Below are positions 5,029 to 7,531 of a DNA stretch of 7,531 nt, one piece after another; the stretch's first letter is position 1, and each line of letters begins with the position of its first letter. Position numbers and translations under genes: made by a program. Where the stretch lies: the NCBI GenBank assembly GCA_007134175.1, contig SLLF01000204.1, forward strand, positions 1 through 7,531, in the 5' to 3' direction. The notes below the pieces were generated by a model that saw nothing but the letters and a program-made list of their open reading frames with translations, searched no databases and was not told where the DNA came from. This DNA comes from Kiritimatiellia bacterium. Its GTDB lineage: Bacteria; Verrucomicrobiota; Kiritimatiellia; SLAD01.

Positions 5029-6954
5029 ATAGCAAATGGTACGCTGCTGGACGACAGAATTCCGGCTGGTCCGATACAGCATAAGTGGGCGGAACACCGG
5101 GCCGGCATTAAGCTGGTGAACCCCGCCAATAAGCGTAAATATAAGGTAATCGTGGTGGGCACCGGGCTGGCCGGTGGCGCGGCAGCAGCCACACTGGGTC
5201 AGTTGGGTTATCAGGTCCTTAATTTCTGTATTCAGGATTCCCCGCGACGGGCACATAGCGTGGCGGCCCAAGGAGGCATTAACGCCGCCAAAAACTATCA
5301 GAACGATGGGGATAGCGTCTGGCGCTTGTTCCACGATACGGTGAAGGGTGGCGATTTCCGGGCGCGAGAGGCAAATGTCTACCGGTTGGCCGAGCTCAGT
5401 ACCGCTATCATCGACCAATGCGTAGCGGCCGGTGTGCCCTTTGCCCGGGAATACGGCGGCACCCTGGCTAACCGTTCCTTTGGCGGGGCCCAAGTGTCAC
5501 GAACCTTTTATGCCCGCGGGCAAACCGGACAACAACTCTTGCTGGGTTGCTACGGTGCCCTCCAGCGCCAGGTGGAGGCGGGGCACGTATCCTTGTTCCC
5601 GCGCCGCGAGATGCTCGATCTGGTGTGCGTAGACGGACGGGCGCGCGGGATCGTATGCCGCAATCTGGTTACCGGTGCCATCGAGAAATATGCGGCCGAC
5701 GCCGTTTGTGTCGCGACAGGGGGCTATTCTACTGTCTACTTCCTCTCCACCAATGCAGTGAATTGCAACGCCACCGCTGTCTGGCGTTGCTACAAGCAAG
5801 GGGCCTGCTTCGCTAATCCCTGTTTCACCCAAATTCATCCGACTTGCCTGCCGCAAGCGGGGGAGGGCCAGTCCAAGCTGACCCTGATGAGTGAGAGCCT
5901 GCGCAACGATGGCCGGGTCTGGGTACCAAGTACACCGGGTGACCAACGCGCCCCGCATGAGATCCCGGAAGCGGAACGGGACTATTTTCTGGAACGGCGT
6001 TACCCCGCCTTCGGCAACCTGGCTCCCCGCGATATCGCTTCGCGCGCCGCCAAAGCGGTCTGTGACGAGGGCTACGGCGTTGGACGTTCGGGTTACGCCG
6101 TCTATCTCGACTTCCGTGAGGCCTGTGACCGGCTGGGAACAACCGTTATTCGTGAACGCTACGGTAACCTGTTCGCGATGTACCATGAGATCACAGGCGA
6201 GGATCCTTATCGCGGTCCGATGCGTATCTACCCCGCGCCCCACTACACGATGGGTGGCTTGTGGGTGGACTACAACCTGATGACTACGGTTCCCGGCCTC
6301 TACGCCCTGGGCGAAGCGAACTTCTCCGATCACGGGGCGAACCGGCTGGGGGCCAGCGCGTTGATGCAGGGGTTGGCCGACGGCTATTTCATCCTGCCGA
6401 CTACGATAGCGGATTATCTGGCCGAGCACCGTCCCGACGGATTGGACACGGATCATGAGGCGTTTACCGCCGCGGCACAGGCGGTTGAGGGGCGCACCCG
6501 TCAGTTGTTAGGGATCAACGGCAAGCGATCTGTTCGCGACTTCCACTGGGAACTCGGCCGCATTATGTGGGATCGGGTCGGCATGGCCCGCACGGCTGAC
6601 GGCTTGCAGCAGGCGATCAGCGATATCCAGGGGCTGCGTGAAGAATACTGGCGCGATGTTAACGTGGGGGCGACCCATGCCGGTTTCAACAAGAACCTGG
6701 AGTTCGCCGGGCGCGTGGCGGACTTTCTCGAGCTGGGCGAGCTGATGGCGCGGGATGCTTTGGAACGAGCCGAATCTTGCGGCGGTCATTTCCGCGAGGA
6801 ATTCCAGACTGCGGATGGGGAGGCGAAGCGCAATGACGCCGAATTCGGACACGTTGCGGCCTGGGAATACAGCGGGGAGGGGCAGCAACCCCAGCGGTGG
6901 GTTGAACCGCTGGATTTTGATTACGTGGAACTGACACAGCGGAGCTATAAGTAA
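5026..6954 (+). CDS. sdhA: Succinate dehydrogenase/fumarate reductase flavoprotein subunit
   Basis: This 642-residue subunit oxidises succinate to fumarate (or the reverse) at a covalently bound FAD, on the cytoplasmic side of membrane complex II. The Rossmann motif GTGLAG is at 45-50. [12 protein letters not shown] (73-84) carries His77, the usual FAD attachment site. Substrate-site residues are His271 in FTQIHPTC, Glu290 in MSESLRNDG, Arg335 in APRDIASR (the catalytic-arginine region), His406 in APHYTMGG and Arg440 in HGANRLGAS. The whole protein follows the Bacteroidetes/Chlamydiae-type subunit: the N-terminal [10 protein letters not shown] and LVNPANKRK blocks, [26 protein letters not shown] (583-592) and the ending LTQRSYK are all typical, and the length is normal, so it is intact. 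Start GTG follows AGGAGG by five bases. Its TAA shares one base with the sdhB ATG, indicating translational coupling. No sdhC precedes it. L-aspartate oxidase is excluded by the length and the sdhB partner; whether the enzyme favours succinate oxidation or fumarate reduction cannot be read from sequence. Confidence 0.96.
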   Translation: MIANGTLLDDRIPAGPIQHKWAEHRAGIKLVNPANKRKYKVIVVGTGLAGGAAAATLGQLGYQVLNFCIQDSPRRAHSVAAQGGINAAKNYQNDGDSVWRLFHDTVKGGDFRAREANVYRLAELSTAIIDQCVAAGVPFAREYGGTLANRSFGGAQVSRTFYARGQTGQQLLLGCYGALQRQVEAGHVSLFPRREMLDLVCVDGRARGIVCRNLVTGAIEKYAADAVCVATGGYSTVYFLSTNAVNCNATAVWRCYKQGACFANPCFTQIHPTCLPQAGEGQSKLTLMSESLRNDGRVWVPSTPGDQRAPHEIPEAERDYFLERRYPAFGNLAPRDIASRAAKAVCDEGYGVGRSGYAVYLDFREACDRLGTTVIRERYGNLFAMYHEITGEDPYRGPMRIYPAPHYTMGGLWVDYNLMTTVPGLYALGEANFSDHGANRLGASALMQGLADGYFILPTTIADYLAEHRPDGLDTDHEAFTAAAQAVEGRTRQLLGINGKRSVRDFHWELGRIMWDRVGMARTADGLQQAISDIQGLREEYWRDVNVGATHAGFNKNLEFAGRVADFLELGELMARDALERAESCGGHFREEFQTADGEAKRNDAEFGHVAAWEYSGEGQQPQRWVEPLDFDYVELTQRSYK

Positions 6955-7531
6955 TGGAATTTACCCTGAAAATTTGGCGCCAGGACGGACCGGGTGCCGC
7001 CGGTAGGTTGGCCACGCACACGGTGGTGGACGTGCTGCCGGACATGTCGTTTCTGGAGATGTTAGACACCCTAAACGAACAACTGGTAGCGCGTAACGAA
7101 ACACCGGTGGAATTCGATAGCGATTGTCGCGAGGGCATTTGTGGTGCCTGTGGCTTGGTGATAAACGGCGCGGCACACGGTCCGCAACAGGGCTGTACCA
7201 GTTGTGAATTGCGCATGCGGCATTTCCAGGACGGGGCGACGATTACGGTCGAGCCCTTTCGTGCGCGCGGGTTTCCCGTGGTGCGGGACCTCGTGGTGGA
7301 CCGCAGCGCGTTCGACCGCATTATCGCTAAGGGGGGCTATATCTCGGTCAACACCGGATCGGCCCCTGACGCGAACGCGCTCCCGATTCCGAAAGAGGTG
7401 GCTGACCGGGCGATGGATGCCGCTGCCTGCATCGGCTGCGGCGCCTGTGTGGCGGCGTGTCCCAACGGATCAGCCTCTTTGTTTGTGGGCGCTAAGATTG
7501 GCCAGTTGGCCTTGCTGCCACAGGGCGTGGC
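6954..7531 (+). CDS. sdhB: Succinate dehydrogenase/fumarate reductase iron-sulfur subunit (N-terminal 192 residues, cut by window edge)
   Basis: This subunit passes electrons from the FAD of SdhA through three iron-sulfur clusters to the quinone. It starts at the ATG overlapping the sdhA stop (TAATG) and opens [28 protein letters not shown] (29-44) is characteristic of the Bacteroidetes-type subunit. The [2Fe-2S] ligands are Cys58, Cys63 and Cys66 in CREGICGAC, plus Cys84 in CTSCELRMR; Cys81 is an extra nearby cysteine. [20 protein letters not shown] (101-120) links the domains. The [4Fe-4S] motif [12 protein letters not shown] gives Cys159, Cys162, Cys165 and Cys169. The window ends after [15 protein letters not shown], so the remaining cysteines for the [3Fe-4S] and [4Fe-4S] clusters, about 50-60 residues, are outside. 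No frameshift is seen. Confidence 0.96.
   Translation, partial: MEFTLKIWRQDGPGAAGRLATHTVVDVLPDMSFLEMLDTLNEQLVARNETPVEFDSDCREGICGACGLVINGAAHGPQQGCTSCELRMRHFQDGATITVEPFRARGFPVVRDLVVDRSAFDRIIAKGGYISVNTGSAPDANALPIPKEVADRAMDAAACIGCGACVAACPNGSASLFVGAKIGQLALLPQGV

Noticed and set aside
4842..5084. 80-aa plus frame in the selO-sdhA gap
   Set aside because: Its GTG start is the reverse complement of the selO ribosome binding site region and it shows no coding bias; it runs into the sdhA start.
4864..5493. 209-aa minus frame over the start of sdhA
   Set aside because: Antisense to the conserved SdhA N-terminus and to promoter sequence; no domain or ribosome binding site.
5497..6456. 319-aa minus frame inside sdhA
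   Set aside because: Long only because of high GC content; it is antisense to the catalytic core of SdhA.
6686..7321. 211-aa minus frame over the sdhA-sdhB junction
   Set aside because: Arg-, Ser- and Pro-rich shadow opposite two clearly coding frames.

Overview
The window looks like an ordinary stretch of a GC-rich proteobacterial chromosome, most likely gammaproteobacterial. This rests on the SelO and tRNA sequences, the strong G/C preference at third codon positions, and E. coli-like promoters and Shine-Dalgarno sites. It is an inference; no marker gene fixes the taxon. No mobile element, integrase, CRISPR array or toxin module is visible.

Layout. Bases 1-890 are sparse and look rearranged. 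They hold an edge region with no decidable gene, one short orphan reading frame with convincing codon use (265-597), a cluster of inverted repeats (670-758), and an 18-codon piece that matches the segment after the HIGH motif of eukaryote-type isoleucyl-tRNA synthetase (763-816). The rest of that enzyme is absent. Bases 891-2900 carry a tight two-gene unit: an ApaH/PrpA-like PPP-family metallophosphatase, then, after 3 bases, a 12-helix membrane protein. The membrane protein resembles the vertebrate pyrophosphate/ATP/citrate exporter ANKH (MOP superfamily). Bases 2901-3163 are non-coding with hairpins, and sit where transcription from this unit meets a minus-strand tRNA-Ala(CGC) gene (3164-3239). 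The tRNA promoter has its -35 box inside the loop of a perfect inverted repeat. Next, on the minus strand, comes a full-length selO (protein adenylyltransferase, 3322-4839). Across a 186-bp divergent control region lies sdhA (5026-6954), overlapping by one base an sdhB that runs off the right edge (6954-7531).

How the genes fit together. sdhA and sdhB encode the flavoprotein and iron-sulfur subunits of a Bacteroidetes/Chlamydiae-type succinate:quinone oxidoreductase. The membrane cytochrome b gene (sdhC), often first in such operons, is not upstream, so it must lie beyond the right edge or elsewhere. selO is divergent from sdhAB and both probable promoters lie in the same gap; SelO is linked to redox homeostasis and reported to modify a TCA-cycle enzyme subunit, so a shared control region is plausible but unproven. 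The phosphatase/ANKH-like pair is the most unusual gene association here: the neighbour relation suggests, without proof, that hydrolysis and export act on related phosphorylated small molecules.
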